A model generated the notes under the pieces. It made no database searches and was not told where the DNA came from. It worked only from the letters and a program-made list of their open reading frames with translations. Source: Boothiomyces macroporosus (taxonomy: Eukaryota; Chytridiomycota; Chytridiomycetes; Rhizophydiales; Terramycetaceae). From it: a stretch of 38,726 nucleotides of DNA. The position numbers and the translations under genes are program-made. The stretch lies in contig JADGKB010000119.1 in NCBI GenBank assembly GCA_027604185.1, positions 1 through 38,726 of the forward strand, given 5' to 3'. This document shows, piece by piece, positions 20,587 to 29,872 of this stretch; the stretch's first letter is position 1, and every line of letters begins with the position of its first letter.

Positions 20587-21000
20587 TTATTTGTATAAGT
20601 TGAGGATCGTATAGCCTTTGTAGCAGCAATAAGAGAAAATCGTGTTGCCTATGGCATCCCCAATGGCTCCCAAGGGAGAAAGGAAACCGGCAGCATAAGC
20701 CATGTAGTCAAACACAAAAAATGGGATCATGGAAACTCCAAATACAAAGAATGTTTGCTGAGTAAACTTTGCGTTCAAGATCAAGACCCCACATAGAGTT
20801 GCTTGAGATCCAAATGCCTGCATCAATAATTTTGCCGCTGGAGAGAGTATTAACCCACCAATGCTGTAGTTCATTACAGATTTCAGAGTAGGCTCCGTGA
20901 ATGAGAGTCTTAAAGTGGTTTCAGGAAAGATTAAGCAAGCCAACCCCATTCCCGTAAATACTGTTCCCATTAAACGTTGATAGAACACGGATGACTTCAT
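20587..21000 (-). CDS. Small four-helix membrane protein, unknown (137 aa)
   Basis: A single-exon gene, ATG 21000-20998. Four hydrophobic segments are visible: about 10-27 (GTVFTGMGLACLIFPETTL), 45-62, 68-95 and 100-125. The start resembles the small bacterial and fungal DUF4345-like membrane proteins, in which a helix is followed by FPE/L and a second helix pair, but this is a weak likeness. It lies 47 bp downstream of the PHD gene's start, on the same strand, with the secreted protein gene 26 bp beyond; these three minus-strand genes are tightly packed. Confidence 0.65.
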   Translation of the reverse strand: MKSSVFYQRLMGTVFTGMGLACLIFPETTLRLSFTEPTLKSVMNYSIGGLILSPAAKLLMQAFGSQATLCGVLILNAKFTQQTFFVFGVSMIPFFVFDYMAYAAGFLSPLGAIGDAIGNTIFSYCCYKGYTILNLYK

Positions 21001-21026
21001 ATTAAGACAAAAAAAAAGTCAAAAAA

Positions 21027-21662
21027 CTACATGAAATTATAATATAAGATAAAAAGTAACCATGGTCTAAGAGCACTAGCAGAGTTGGGAATTACATTCG
21101 GGTAGGAAGCGGGAAGGTTTACCGTTGTTGTTGTGATGTTTGGAGTATCAGAAACAGTAACCATTGGAGCAGCACTCACTGTTGTTTGTGTAACTTTGCA
21201 GTTTAGATTGGCGCTATTTTGGACTGTTGCAATGATTGTTTTATCTGCCCCAGAATTTGCGAGTATACTTGAAACCGCTGCTTTACACTCTGTGCAACCT
21301 TGCGAAGTAAAGCTAGTAGCGTAAAAGCATAAATCATTGTTTTTATCTGTCGCACAGTATAGCTGTGTATTCAATAATCCAATAGCGTACAAGTTGGCCA
21401 AAGTTGTTGTTCCGCCACTGTACTGTACATTAGCTGAACCGCAATTCCCAAGATCTAAATTTTGAATATTTGATGAGCATTGGCTGGTGCACATTTTTAC
21501 AGGATTGGCGTTGGCAATGTCCAACAGGGAAGATGAGCCGCAATTGGCAACAAAAGTAGTTTGAATATTCTGTACGACATATGAGCAATCGTCTTTTGCT
21601 GATCCGATGAGTTTTATTGCTGATCCTGTTTGTGCACACACAGTTGTCAAGAGTAACCACAT
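21027..21662 (-). CDS. Secreted, cysteine-rich, probably GPI-anchored protein
   Basis: A single-exon 211-aa protein. A short hydrophobic start (MWLLLTTVCAQTGSA) looks like a signal peptide cleaved near Ala10-Ala15. About ten cysteines follow in residues 25-155 (DDCSYVV, ANCGSS, MCTSQCSS, GNCGSA, YCATDKNNDLCFY, QGCTEC, LNCKV). A Thr/Ser-rich stalk (VSDTPNITTTTVNLP) and a C-terminal hydrophobic tail (LRPWLLFILYYNFM) preceded by NSASA suggest a GPI-anchor site. This layout is typical of fungal cell-surface proteins. No enzyme motif is seen. Its function is unknown. Confidence 0.7.
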   Translation of the reverse strand: MWLLLTTVCAQTGSAIKLIGSAKDDCSYVVQNIQTTFVANCGSSSLLDIANANPVKMCTSQCSSNIQNLDLGNCGSANVQYSGGTTTLANLYAIGLLNTQLYCATDKNNDLCFYATSFTSQGCTECKAAVSSILANSGADKTIIATVQNSANLNCKVTQTTVSAAPMVTVSDTPNITTTTVNLPASYPNVIPNSASALRPWLLFILYYNFM

Positions 21663-22120
21663 TTCTAAAAAAATCTCAGTTTGGCAAGATCTTTAAGGCT
21701 GACCAGTCCCGTGAAATGGAAAATTTACGAAACTTAATGCAGTTGAATTTCCGCTGGGTACTATCAGTTTCGAAATAACGAATAGTAATAGCAATTACTT
21801 TCCATCTAATTAATAATAATAGCGATTACGTTCCATCTAGCAAATAATACTAGGAACTAGCTCTACTTGTAATACCGCAATGAATTTCTACAGCTTTGGG
21901 ATTCCATTCTATTTCCAGATGGAATTGCTGGTTTCTTGAATCATTGCTCTATCTGTTGTTTTCTATGGTAAAGCAAATATTATCAAACGCTCCAATTGAG
22001 TGGGAGTATTCCCTTGTTAAAGATAGCAAAGTTGGTCAAAAATGCTTATAGACACTGCCCAACAATATCCTAGGTTAAACAAGTTTTTCAACTCTTAATT
22101 TTCAAATCTGAAAAGTGTAA
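21663..22120. other. Divergent intergenic region, 458 bp
   Basis: This holds the 5' flanks of the secreted-protein gene (left) and RMC1 (right). No coding region is supported. It contains a 31-bp imperfect direct repeat (21786-21847). A further copy of the repeat's ATTCCATCT core lies inverted as AGATGGAAT near 21918-21926. No TATA box of the GST type is seen. Confidence 0.5.
21786..21847. repeat. Two-copy 31-bp direct repeat
   Basis: Two adjoining 31-bp units begin TAATAGCAATTACTTTCC (21786) and TAATAGCGATTACGTTCC (21817), and both continue with ATCTA. They differ at a few positions. The shared core TTCCATCT appears again inverted about 70 bp further right. This could be a duplicated promoter element for one of the two divergent genes. 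Confidence 0.6.
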
Positions 22121-24153
22121 ATGACAACCACTCACATACCTACGATCGCAACAACGAATTCATTGTTTGAATCTGTTACCCTGATTAATTTTGAAAAGGA
22201 TCCAAACACCATAGTTCACTGTTATCCTAGTCACGCTAGACCTCACGTCCTAATACATGAGGGTGAGAAGCTGACTGCTCGGTCCTTGGAAGCAGGAGAA
22301 GAAATTTCAACATGGAGGTATGTCAAAAAGTAATTAGATTGCCATATAACGGATTCATTCGCCAAGTGCAAGCATCACTGGACTTTCTTTATATTGGGAT
22401 TCTACAATCAGCGAAAAGCTTACAGATCAGATCAGCACTATCTGAAAACTTTTTATTTGAATATACAAAAGATAGCCGTAAATCAGACTCTATACTTGGA
22501 TTTGAATGGATCTTTCAAGGGGAGCTAATGATAGTTGCAACGGATGGAGTGCATTTCTTTCAGGTTTTTATTGTTAATTCAGGTCGACTCAAATTCCAGG
22601 TTCTATCAGATCAAAAGTATAAAAATTAGAATGAATTGGTATCAGTATTGGCCAGAAACACGATTATTACTTGTATCTACGGGGTCACTGAATATCTTTA
22701 TTTACCACTTGTCACCGAAATCAAGCCATGTTACCTTTCCTACTCTACAGTTAGAGCTTCCTAGATCTAGAAGTTCAATGATAAACGGGAATCTAGTTGT
22801 TCAAGTAACTCGTAGGCACATTTATACCTTCTCTTTACATTCACACAATTATATCGGATTCTTAAATACATGGGTGCAAACCCCAACGCTGTCTTTATAC
22901 CACATCACTACTAAATCAACGTATAGGAAAGAGTATGAGCTATATTTACAGAAGCCTGGAAATTTTTCATTTACTAAATCGGATAATCTTCTACTTGCGC
23001 ATAATCACACTTTAAAGTCAACTTTGATATTTGACGTGAAATCGCAGTTTGCCAACAAATCACTACTACCTCCTATGTCAACTCTCTTTACAATGAACTC
23101 GGTGGCAGGGGATGAAGATTCTTTCTTTACATCCTATCCGAAATATTATATATCTCCTGCGAATGGTAGAATTTCGCAGGTTGCAATTAACCTGCCAGTC
23201 CTAGTCGAGATGCTTGAAGAACAGGAAAGTTGGTCACTTGTAAACCTGACTCAATTCATCATCAGAAGAAAATCAATTCATTCCTCTACGCAAAGACTCA
23301 AGCCAATTCGAAAGGCTATATCTGCACAAATAGATTTAACCATTGTCCGCACTCTGTTTGATGTATTGTATCTAAACTATGAATCAAGGTAGCGAATATT
23401 TAATAAGTGTTCCAAAGGTTGCAAGGAATGTATCTTTTGAATCATTGGTATCTGAATTATCTTCAAAATTTTCTTCTTCTGGAGTTACTGAAACACCTTT
23501 ACACGAAGAAGATACCGGGACGATTAGCTTTCAAGATGACCTTTTTTGTCATTTATTCACTCCACTAGTTCCGAAAACACCGCCAGACTACATGACAAGC
23601 TGCCTTTTAGAGTTTATTGAATCCCAAACAACGTTCAAACAGCCAATCAAGTCCTTCATTTATGAACTGCTTCACCATATTATGATAAAAGAAAACTATT
23701 TTGTACAGCTTCACCAACTGATCAAAAGTGAAATTATTCCAGATTCCATTCAACTCGGTAAAACGTTACTTGAGCATGGAGGGGAGAGCAGGATACAAAG
23801 GGAAAATGTTCAAGTCGGAATTGATATGCTGAAACGCCTTGAATGCCATTCGGAAGTGCTTGGTGCATTATCTGCTCAAGGAAAGGCAAGTAATGTTAAT
23901 ATAGTTATTAGAAGCAATCATTTATGCACAGCAATCACACACCTTAAAGTTCCTGTCTCCACTATACTTTTTGGAAGCAGCAATGAAAGACGAGACGCTA
24001 TTCTTGAATATTTACAAGTACTTTGAAGAGCATGGAATGATACCGTTAGCAATGCAGATGGATTTAGATTCCTCTAATGGTGGAATTGCCCGGTATGTTA
24101 GTGTATATAGAGAACTATGGGGTCCGCAGATAGAAATGGAAGGAATGGATTAA
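22121..24153 (+). CDS. RMC1: RMC1 (Mic1-domain) regulator of MON1-CCZ1
   Basis: RMC1 (C18orf8) is a subunit of the Mon1-Ccz1 Rab7 exchange factor acting in late endosome and autophagy traffic. The spliced product is 651 aa. Introns are 22318-22337 (20 nt), 22564-22582 (19), 23389-23407 (19) and 23886-23904 (19, GC-AG). The N-terminal two thirds are beta-rich and propeller-like: ILGFEWIFQGELMIVATDG, then MNWYQYWPETRLLLVSTG. The C-terminal Mic1 domain (about 470-640) has VGIDMLKRLECHSEVLGAL, LSPLYFLEAAMKDETLFLN and FEEHGMIPLAMQ. The last intron joins SAQGK to LLEAIIYAQQ in the expected family position. It ends 19 bp from the convergent next gene. RMC1 is absent from many yeasts, so its presence fits an early-diverging lineage. 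Confidence 0.85.
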
Positions 24154-24172
24154 ATACAATAAATTTATTCGA

Positions 24173-25867
24173 TTAAAAAGATTGCAATTCTTGGGCAATG
24201 TGCTCGAGTATTCCATCAAATTTATCTACATCTCTTGTGGCTCTGTACATGTCAAAAGAAATTCTTTCTAATTCACATCGATGTTTTTGCTCATCTTGGA
24301 GTAACCTGTTTAGCTCAATCTGTGCCGGAGTTAAGATGAGTTGAGCTTTTTCTTTTGGTAGTTCCTTTGGAGATTTTGGAACACTTTCTACAAAGTTTGT
24401 TGGTGGGAACTCGGTCTTTGGCGGAGGACGTGGGTAGTACGGATCTCGAGGTGCTTGATGCTCTCTAGGAGGAATTCTATCTTGTGAAGGAGGGAATCGA
24501 TCCGTTGGAGGATATCTTTCTGGAGGATATCGCTCGCTTGGAGGATACCTATCTCCTGGGGGGAATCTGTCATTCATTGGATATCGGTCAGCTATTGGTG
24601 GATCACTTGAAGGTGGATATCTACCGCCGGAATTATAACGATCACTTTGAGGATATGATTGATGTCTGCTTGGAGGATAGTCATTGTAGCTCCTCCTTTG
24701 ATAAGGTGGTCTGCTTGGATAACCCGGACGAAGGCCCCTTGGGGAATCTTGGTAGTCGCTCGTCGACTGAGAATAAGATCGCTCTGCGCTGTCAAAGCTT
24801 TTTTCAATCTGCTCGTCCAACAAAGGCTCCGTCGACCTCTTATTTGCATCATCTGTAAATGGTTCGTCTTGCTTTGAGATATGATGCATTTTATTGTCTG
24901 GAGAAAGACTTCGATCATGGTCAGGCAGTGCAGGTCTATCATGATGTTCAAAAGGTGGTGGTCTTCTGTAAGGAGGAGGTCGTCTGTCCAAACCAGGAGA
25001 TGGCGGTCTTCTGTCGTATGGAGCTCGATCGTTATATACAGACACAGGTCTATTGTACCTTTCACCGTAAGGTCTCCTATCTGGATATGGGGCAGGCGGT
25101 CTGGAACGATATTCGGGGGATCTTGGTCTTCTATCATCATACCCGTGGTAATCTGGAGATCCAGGACGGTCTACAAATTCTGGAGATCCAGGTCTGCGTT
25201 CCCCAATTTCCAATTTGGGAGGCGACCGTGGTGGATGAATGCCAGCGCTCTGGACACTTGAACGTCGCTCTTCGACAAATCCTGGTGGTCTCTTTTCTCC
25301 TCCTGGAGACGGAGAACGGGAACCTCTACTGAATGGGCTTGGAGTTCTACGCATTCCATAACGAGTTGGAGAGGGTGGATATCTGGGAGGTGAGCGATAT
25401 CGTTCTGGCGAGGGAGGATACCTGTCAGGATAACCTCTTCCAGAATTATATGGCGGTGGAGGATATCGTCTTCTTTCATAGTAGCTATCCGCATACCCCC
25501 TGCTAGGATAGCCTCTAGACATTCCTCTCCCTCGAAATCCTCTTCCTCTGTATCCATCATCGTACCTATTAGGAGGATAGTCTCCATATCTGTCTGGTGG
25601 TGGGTAACGCCTTTCTGGATAATCCCTTACGTCTCCTCTTGGATTTCCACCACTGGGAGATATTATTTCTCCATTTTCCAATTCCAAATTGTCATTCCTA
25701 GTATCGGCCTCCATTCCGTCATTTGGCTTTTCGTCAAGGAAAGCTGGATCAGGTCTTTGGTAATCCCTTGGCGGATATGCAGATCTTCGGTCGTAATAAC
25801 CAGGCGGCGGTCTTCCGTAACCTCCCCTAGGGTCATAATATCGTCCTCTTTGAGGATAACTGGACAT
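24173..25867 (-). CDS. Disordered Pro/Arg/Tyr-rich protein with RYPP repeats
   Basis: A single-exon 564-aa protein. Residues 1-500 are low complexity, rich in Pro, Arg, Tyr, Gly, Ser and Asp. They have RGG/RGRG patches (YRGRGFRGRGMSRGYPSRGY), RS/SP motifs (RSPSPGGE, RSLSPDN) and a run of R-Y/F-P-P units near 435-480 (DRYPMNDRFPPGDRYPPSER). The last 55 residues are different: a charged amphipathic helix (LTPAQIELNRLLQDEQKHR, ELERISFDMYRATRDV) that could dimerise or bind a partner. RGG plus RS composition suggests RNA binding or condensate formation in the nucleus, which is inference from composition. The opposite strand shows long open frames that are shadows of this biased sequence. It is head-to-head with MED19, 44 bp apart. 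Confidence 0.7.
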   Translation of the reverse strand: MSSYPQRGRYYDPRGGYGRPPPGYYDRRSAYPPRDYQRPDPAFLDEKPNDGMEADTRNDNLELENGEIISPSGGNPRGDVRDYPERRYPPPDRYGDYPPNRYDDGYRGRGFRGRGMSRGYPSRGYADSYYERRRYPPPPYNSGRGYPDRYPPSPERYRSPPRYPPSPTRYGMRRTPSPFSRGSRSPSPGGEKRPPGFVEERRSSVQSAGIHPPRSPPKLEIGERRPGSPEFVDRPGSPDYHGYDDRRPRSPEYRSRPPAPYPDRRPYGERYNRPVSVYNDRAPYDRRPPSPGLDRRPPPYRRPPPFEHHDRPALPDHDRSLSPDNKMHHISKQDEPFTDDANKRSTEPLLDEQIEKSFDSAERSYSQSTSDYQDSPRGLRPGYPSRPPYQRRSYNDYPPSRHQSYPQSDRYNSGGRYPPSSDPPIADRYPMNDRFPPGDRYPPSERYPPERYPPTDRFPPSQDRIPPREHQAPRDPYYPRPPPKTEFPPTNFVESVPKSPKELPKEKAQLILTPAQIELNRLLQDEQKHRCELERISFDMYRATRDVDKFDGILEHIAQELQSF

Positions 25868-25911
25868 TTGAGAAGAAAAAAATTTGGAAAAATTTGAAAA
25901 TAAATCAAAGG

Positions 25912-26480
25912 ATGCAATACCATCTTTTCAAAACCAAACCAGAAGAGAAGCCAGTGAATCAGAAAATTCTGGGATCCGATGATTTGATATCGAAATTTGA
26001 TCTTCTTTCAGAATACGATTTATATGTTCGAGATGCGCATCACGATAATCATTATACGAAATATACCAAGGATGTCGCAGGTTGGTGGAAATTTACAAGT
26101 AGGAAAGCAAGATTTCACGCCGGACCATATGTTGGGAGAATTGGTCTTTGGACCTCCTAAGGGCGATGTTGAACCAGCGAGGTTCGAGCAAAGTGTGTTA
26201 CAGCAATCATTCACTTTACTGCCTGGACATGTTACTGTATCAAGGCGTCTAATTTTAGATTGACAAAAGCCAGTATGGATTTGACAATGAATCTGATGCT
26301 GACTCCAATCCGCCGGAAAAAGAAAAGTTTATCATCAAGCTGGGTAATCGCAAGGTTAATTCAGATTTGAAACGGAGAGATAGTGGCCAAGTGAAGATCA
26401 AGGTACTTGGGAATTCTTAAAAAAAGAGTAAACGCAAACGAGAGGACGACATTGACGGAAATATTTCCAAAGTACATTGA
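25912..26480 (+). CDS. MED19: Mediator complex subunit 19-like
   Basis: MED19 is a head-module subunit of Mediator. The spliced product is 166 aa. Introns are 26081-26102 (22 nt; acceptor 26099 also fits), 26237-26258 (22) and 26403-26426 (24). The matching features are the LISKFDLLSEYDLY helix, Y-T-K-D-V-A-GK in the position of the family's L-P-GK loop, ELVFGPPKGD, the motif QSFTLLPGHV (family F-x-L-x-x-G) and a lysine/arginine-rich end (KSKRKRED). The 24-nt intron is needed to reach this basic tail; without it the frame stops after VKIKVLGNS. I start at ATG 25912; the upstream in-frame TTG is not used. Family assignment is probable, not certain. Confidence 0.62.
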
Positions 26481-26562
26481 GTTTAAATTAGAAAGCGAAG
26501 GAGATCGATGTTGAAAATTAATTGTCATACTAATGTAATATATTTAATATCTTCATACAAAT

Positions 26563-28239
26563 TTATCTGCCCAGCTTTGAGAGCATTGAATCCAACTTTT
26601 CAATTTCATTATGTAATTCTACCTCTTTGTAGTCCTTTAAATCCGGCGCAAATTTCTTTTGTGATTTAGAATGCATTCTGGCTGCTTTGAGAGCATCCAT
26701 GTCCAGTATATCTATGTTAAACCAACTTTACCCGTAGGGTTAATGATGGAAATTAATGGCCCCAAAGTAATGCTTCCATGATTCCGTATGGTACACGGAG
26801 CACTTTTAAGCCTTGGTATTTTACTCTCTTGGGGAGGTCTGACGTGTCTAACTGATGAATACGGTCTTGCTTTGGGAAGAGAGAGATTTTCTAACACGAT
26901 ATTGCGATATTTCTTGTCTTCAACAAATGCTGTCAATTGTCTCGGGTTGTGCGTAACGGATTCTTCATCTACAAACTGTGTATGATTAATGGCGGCTTCC
27001 GATATCGGTTTGAACCGGCATTTGCTCTCTTTTTTCGTTAAAGAGTCTTTTTTTGATTCTCTAGAGGTAGGTTTGGCCAATGTGGATACAGTTGGTTTAC
27101 ATTCTGGTGTATCTGCAGAAGTGGAAGAAATGGAAGGTCCGCCAGGGAATTTCAGAGAGTTACTTGCGGTCATGGATCGGTATAATGGTGCAGACTTGAT
27201 GAATCTTTTGCTTCCAAACTCTTCATTCATTTTTTGAAGAGATTGAGAGTTAATTCTATGAAGGCTTTTTGAAGATTGCAATTTTGAAAAGTTGGTGGGC
27301 TTTTTAACTTCATAAACTTCTAACGCATGATATTCTGGCATAGAAGTGCTCAAGTATTCTAAGTTGTTTGATTTGTACGCTGAAGCTGCCCTGCTAGATC
27401 TATCCATTATTCCGCCAGAAGGCTCTGTTTTTATCACACAGCTTTTTCCGTTAGAATCCGCAAAGTAATTTTGTTTTGGTGGTGCCTCCACTGGTTCAAC
27501 TATTAGATTTGCAACATCGTGTGGTTTCTCACGAACCGGTCTAGCAGACCTGATTGTAACAGCTCTACCACTCTTTTTCTTGTATACTTGAGCAATTTTA
27601 TTTGAAGCCCTAGAAGCAGATCTTGAAGATTGAGTCCAATCGCCCGTAACATATGGCGAAGGGTCGAATTGTTCCTCGACCAGCTGATCCTCTACATTTT
27701 TGACCGGCAGTTGGATATTTAATGGTGATACGTCAATCAAATGTAAATTCTGAATGGTTTCAACCTGTTCAATTTCTGTCAAGTCCTTGTTTAGTCCAAC
27801 ATCAGACACTATATCCTCCAAGACACTCACCGGCCTGTTGACTGGCGTTGTTGTCCTGGAGTATACTTTAAATGAAGCACTAGGCTTTAATGCTCGCTCC
27901 AAATCCTCTCTTCGAGTATCCCATTCTTGTGGACGATTATCATGTTTCCTTATTTCCAAAAATTGTTCTGCAGGTGGGGCATAGTGACTAGTGATGATGG
28001 GGCTAGCTCTTCTCTCTACCTTTTTAATATGATTTTCTTTTCTTCTTGTATTAATAGCTTTCAATATTTCCGTCCTAGATTAAATTTATAGTACTCTCTC
28101 CGCTTTCTAGTTTCCATCGCGAATACTTCTGCAGCGTGATGCATTTCGTTAGACGGTGTATGTTTGACTCTTACAGGTTTGGTAAACCATTCCCGGTTGT
28201 GCCTGGGTTAATTTCAATTATTTACGAAAAGAACGACAT
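26563..28239 (-). CDS. Unknown disordered protein with tiny first exon (537 aa)
   Basis: I do not recognise this family. Four exons with introns 28203-28225 (23 nt), 28075-28094 (20) and 26712-26731 (20) give 537 aa. Exon 1 is only 14 nt (MSFF plus two bases). The N-terminus SHNREWFTKPVRVKHTPS and the helical basic stretch METRKRRETEILKAINTR look structured. The middle (100-450) is disordered, with many Ser, Pro and basic motifs (RSARPVREKP, YRSMTASNSLKF). The last exon adds ILDMDALKAARMHSKSQKKF and ends in a short helix (HNEIEKLDSMLSKLGR). A cytoskeletal or flagellar role is possible but not shown. It is divergent from the tandem membrane-protein genes. Confidence 0.65.
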
Positions 28240-28505
28240 TTTGCAAAAGTCTGAAGAACACGTCACCTCAATTGAAGAGCAGCTTTAACATTCACTTAAT
28301 GTCATGTGGTGGTAAAATATCAAACGAGTAGTTTGAAATCCAGAGAGTTATTCTTCGAGATCTACTCCGCCATTATCTCTCAATAAAGTCCGCGTGAAAT
28401 TTCATTGCAAGCACTGGGGCATTTGGATACTCATGAGCTTTACGTTGGGATAAATTTCTATATTATCTCCAGAAATGTGTTCCGCGGTTTTCCTACTCCT
28501 TCGCG

Positions 28506-29777
28506 ATGAATGAGGTTGACTGGGAGAATTCAACAAGCCAGCTCCGTCGCAATTCTTCGAAAAGTACTAATGCAAAAAAGGAAGTTGTGCCAAAAGATAT
28601 CACTAATTTTCAGTTAGTAATATTCGTAATTCGACGGGCGATTTTCCCATATGTGGACATTGGATTATCAGTTTACACCACCGTTACACAATTCACATCT
28701 TGTACTTCATACTTTATTGCGGCTTCGTACAGTCTATTTCTCCCACACGATATATTTTTCCCACTGTCTATTTTAGCACTCTTGGTGTGTGTAGTGTCCT
28801 ATATTCTAATGTACTATCATATGCGCCTACGATATTTGCAGCTTCAGAAGGAAGGTATAACGAGGTATAGGCAGATTCTCCCACTTTTAACAAAGATGAT
28901 GGCAATGACAGATAAGACCCCAATCGGTTTACTGCAGAAAAAAGTAAATCTGCTTCAACTAATCGGCCAAGATATCATTCAAATTGCAATTGGATACTAT
29001 AATCTAATTGCCAGCAAAGTAGCCTTTACATGGCTCGCATATGCAAAGGTTCTGTTGTCAGCGGTAAAACTATCCTATTCGTTTGCAAATTATCTCTCGC
29101 TAAACAAAATATTTGTAATGAAGAGGAATCAATGGAAGATAGGGCTATTCCTTTTGTTCTCCGCCATCTCTATCTGCCTGTCTATAGTCATTCCAAACCA
29201 AATTGTATCTTATAGCGATGGTATAAATGTCAGGCAGCTAAAACTTCAAACTGGTAACCAAACTTGTTATGCTTTTGCATCAAATGAATTCCTTACTGAC
29301 ATCGTAAAAGTGTTCCCCCAATACTCTTGCAGTATTGGGGACAGTGCTTTGATATGCCCTTCGTTCAAACTGGTTAATCTGGCCCAGTATAGCACCAATA
29401 TTCAAAAGAACATGGCGACAAAATTCTCGAGGGGCTTTTATTACGCTCCCGTCTATCAAGCGTACATGAAGAAATCAAGATATACAGAAAAACTTCTTTT
29501 TGAACTGGAATATGAGCCAATCCCAAACTTGTGCGGGAATAGCGGAAACTTTTATCCAGATAACTTTTTTCTGGCCAATACAACGTTAACATCGTTATTC
29601 AGTCCAAACAACACATGGATTTCTCTTTCGGCGGCATTGAAAATGAATATTTATCTCGGCGTATACCGTTCCTCATCTTTCTACGCTTACTACACTGATG
29701 ATCAATCAGGAGACAATTATATTGTGACTGGTACTGCAAACGTCAGAATTGATTCAAAATGTATACTTTCTGAATAG
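28506..29777 (+). CDS. Multipass membrane protein, tandem family member 1
   Basis: A single-exon 423-aa protein. A polar N-tail (about 35 aa) precedes hydrophobic segments near 40-60, 70-90, 92-112, 150-170, 175-200 and 215-235. Then comes a roughly 190-residue polar domain with five cysteines conserved in all three paralogs: TCYAF, YSCSIG, LICPSF, NLCGNSGNFYPDN and the terminal KCILS. N-glycosylation sequons (NQT, NTT, NNT) sit in this domain, suggesting it is outside the cell or luminal. The helix LIGQDIIQIAIGYYNL recalls the D/E-x-x-Q helix of XK-related and similar proteins, only weakly. Codons 29316-29340 form a perfect 10-bp hairpin. Function unknown. Confidence 0.75.
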   Translation: MNEVDWENSTSQLRRNSSKSTNAKKEVVPKDITNFQLVIFVIRRAIFPYVDIGLSVYTTVTQFTSCTSYFIAASYSLFLPHDIFFPLSILALLVCVVSYILMYYHMRLRYLQLQKEGITRYRQILPLLTKMMAMTDKTPIGLLQKKVNLLQLIGQDIIQIAIGYYNLIASKVAFTWLAYAKVLLSAVKLSYSFANYLSLNKIFVMKRNQWKIGLFLLFSAISICLSIVIPNQIVSYSDGINVRQLKLQTGNQTCYAFASNEFLTDIVKVFPQYSCSIGDSALICPSFKLVNLAQYSTNIQKNMATKFSRGFYYAPVYQAYMKKSRYTEKLLFELEYEPIPNLCGNSGNFYPDNFFLANTTLTSLFSPNNTWISLSAALKMNIYLGVYRSSSFYAYYTDDQSGDNYIVTGTANVRIDSKCILSE

Positions 29778-29872
29778 TCGTAGTATTTAATAAATCTAAC
29801 AAACCCTATTTGAATGTTTGAATGGGCCTTTTGTTCATCAACTCTGGTGAGTGACGTTTCCATACTTTTGAA

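Noticed and set aside
24484..25332. Long open frames on the plus strand opposite the RYPP-rich gene
   Set aside because: They are shadows of the biased codons for Pro, Arg and Tyr on the minus strand; composition is odd and no family is recognised.
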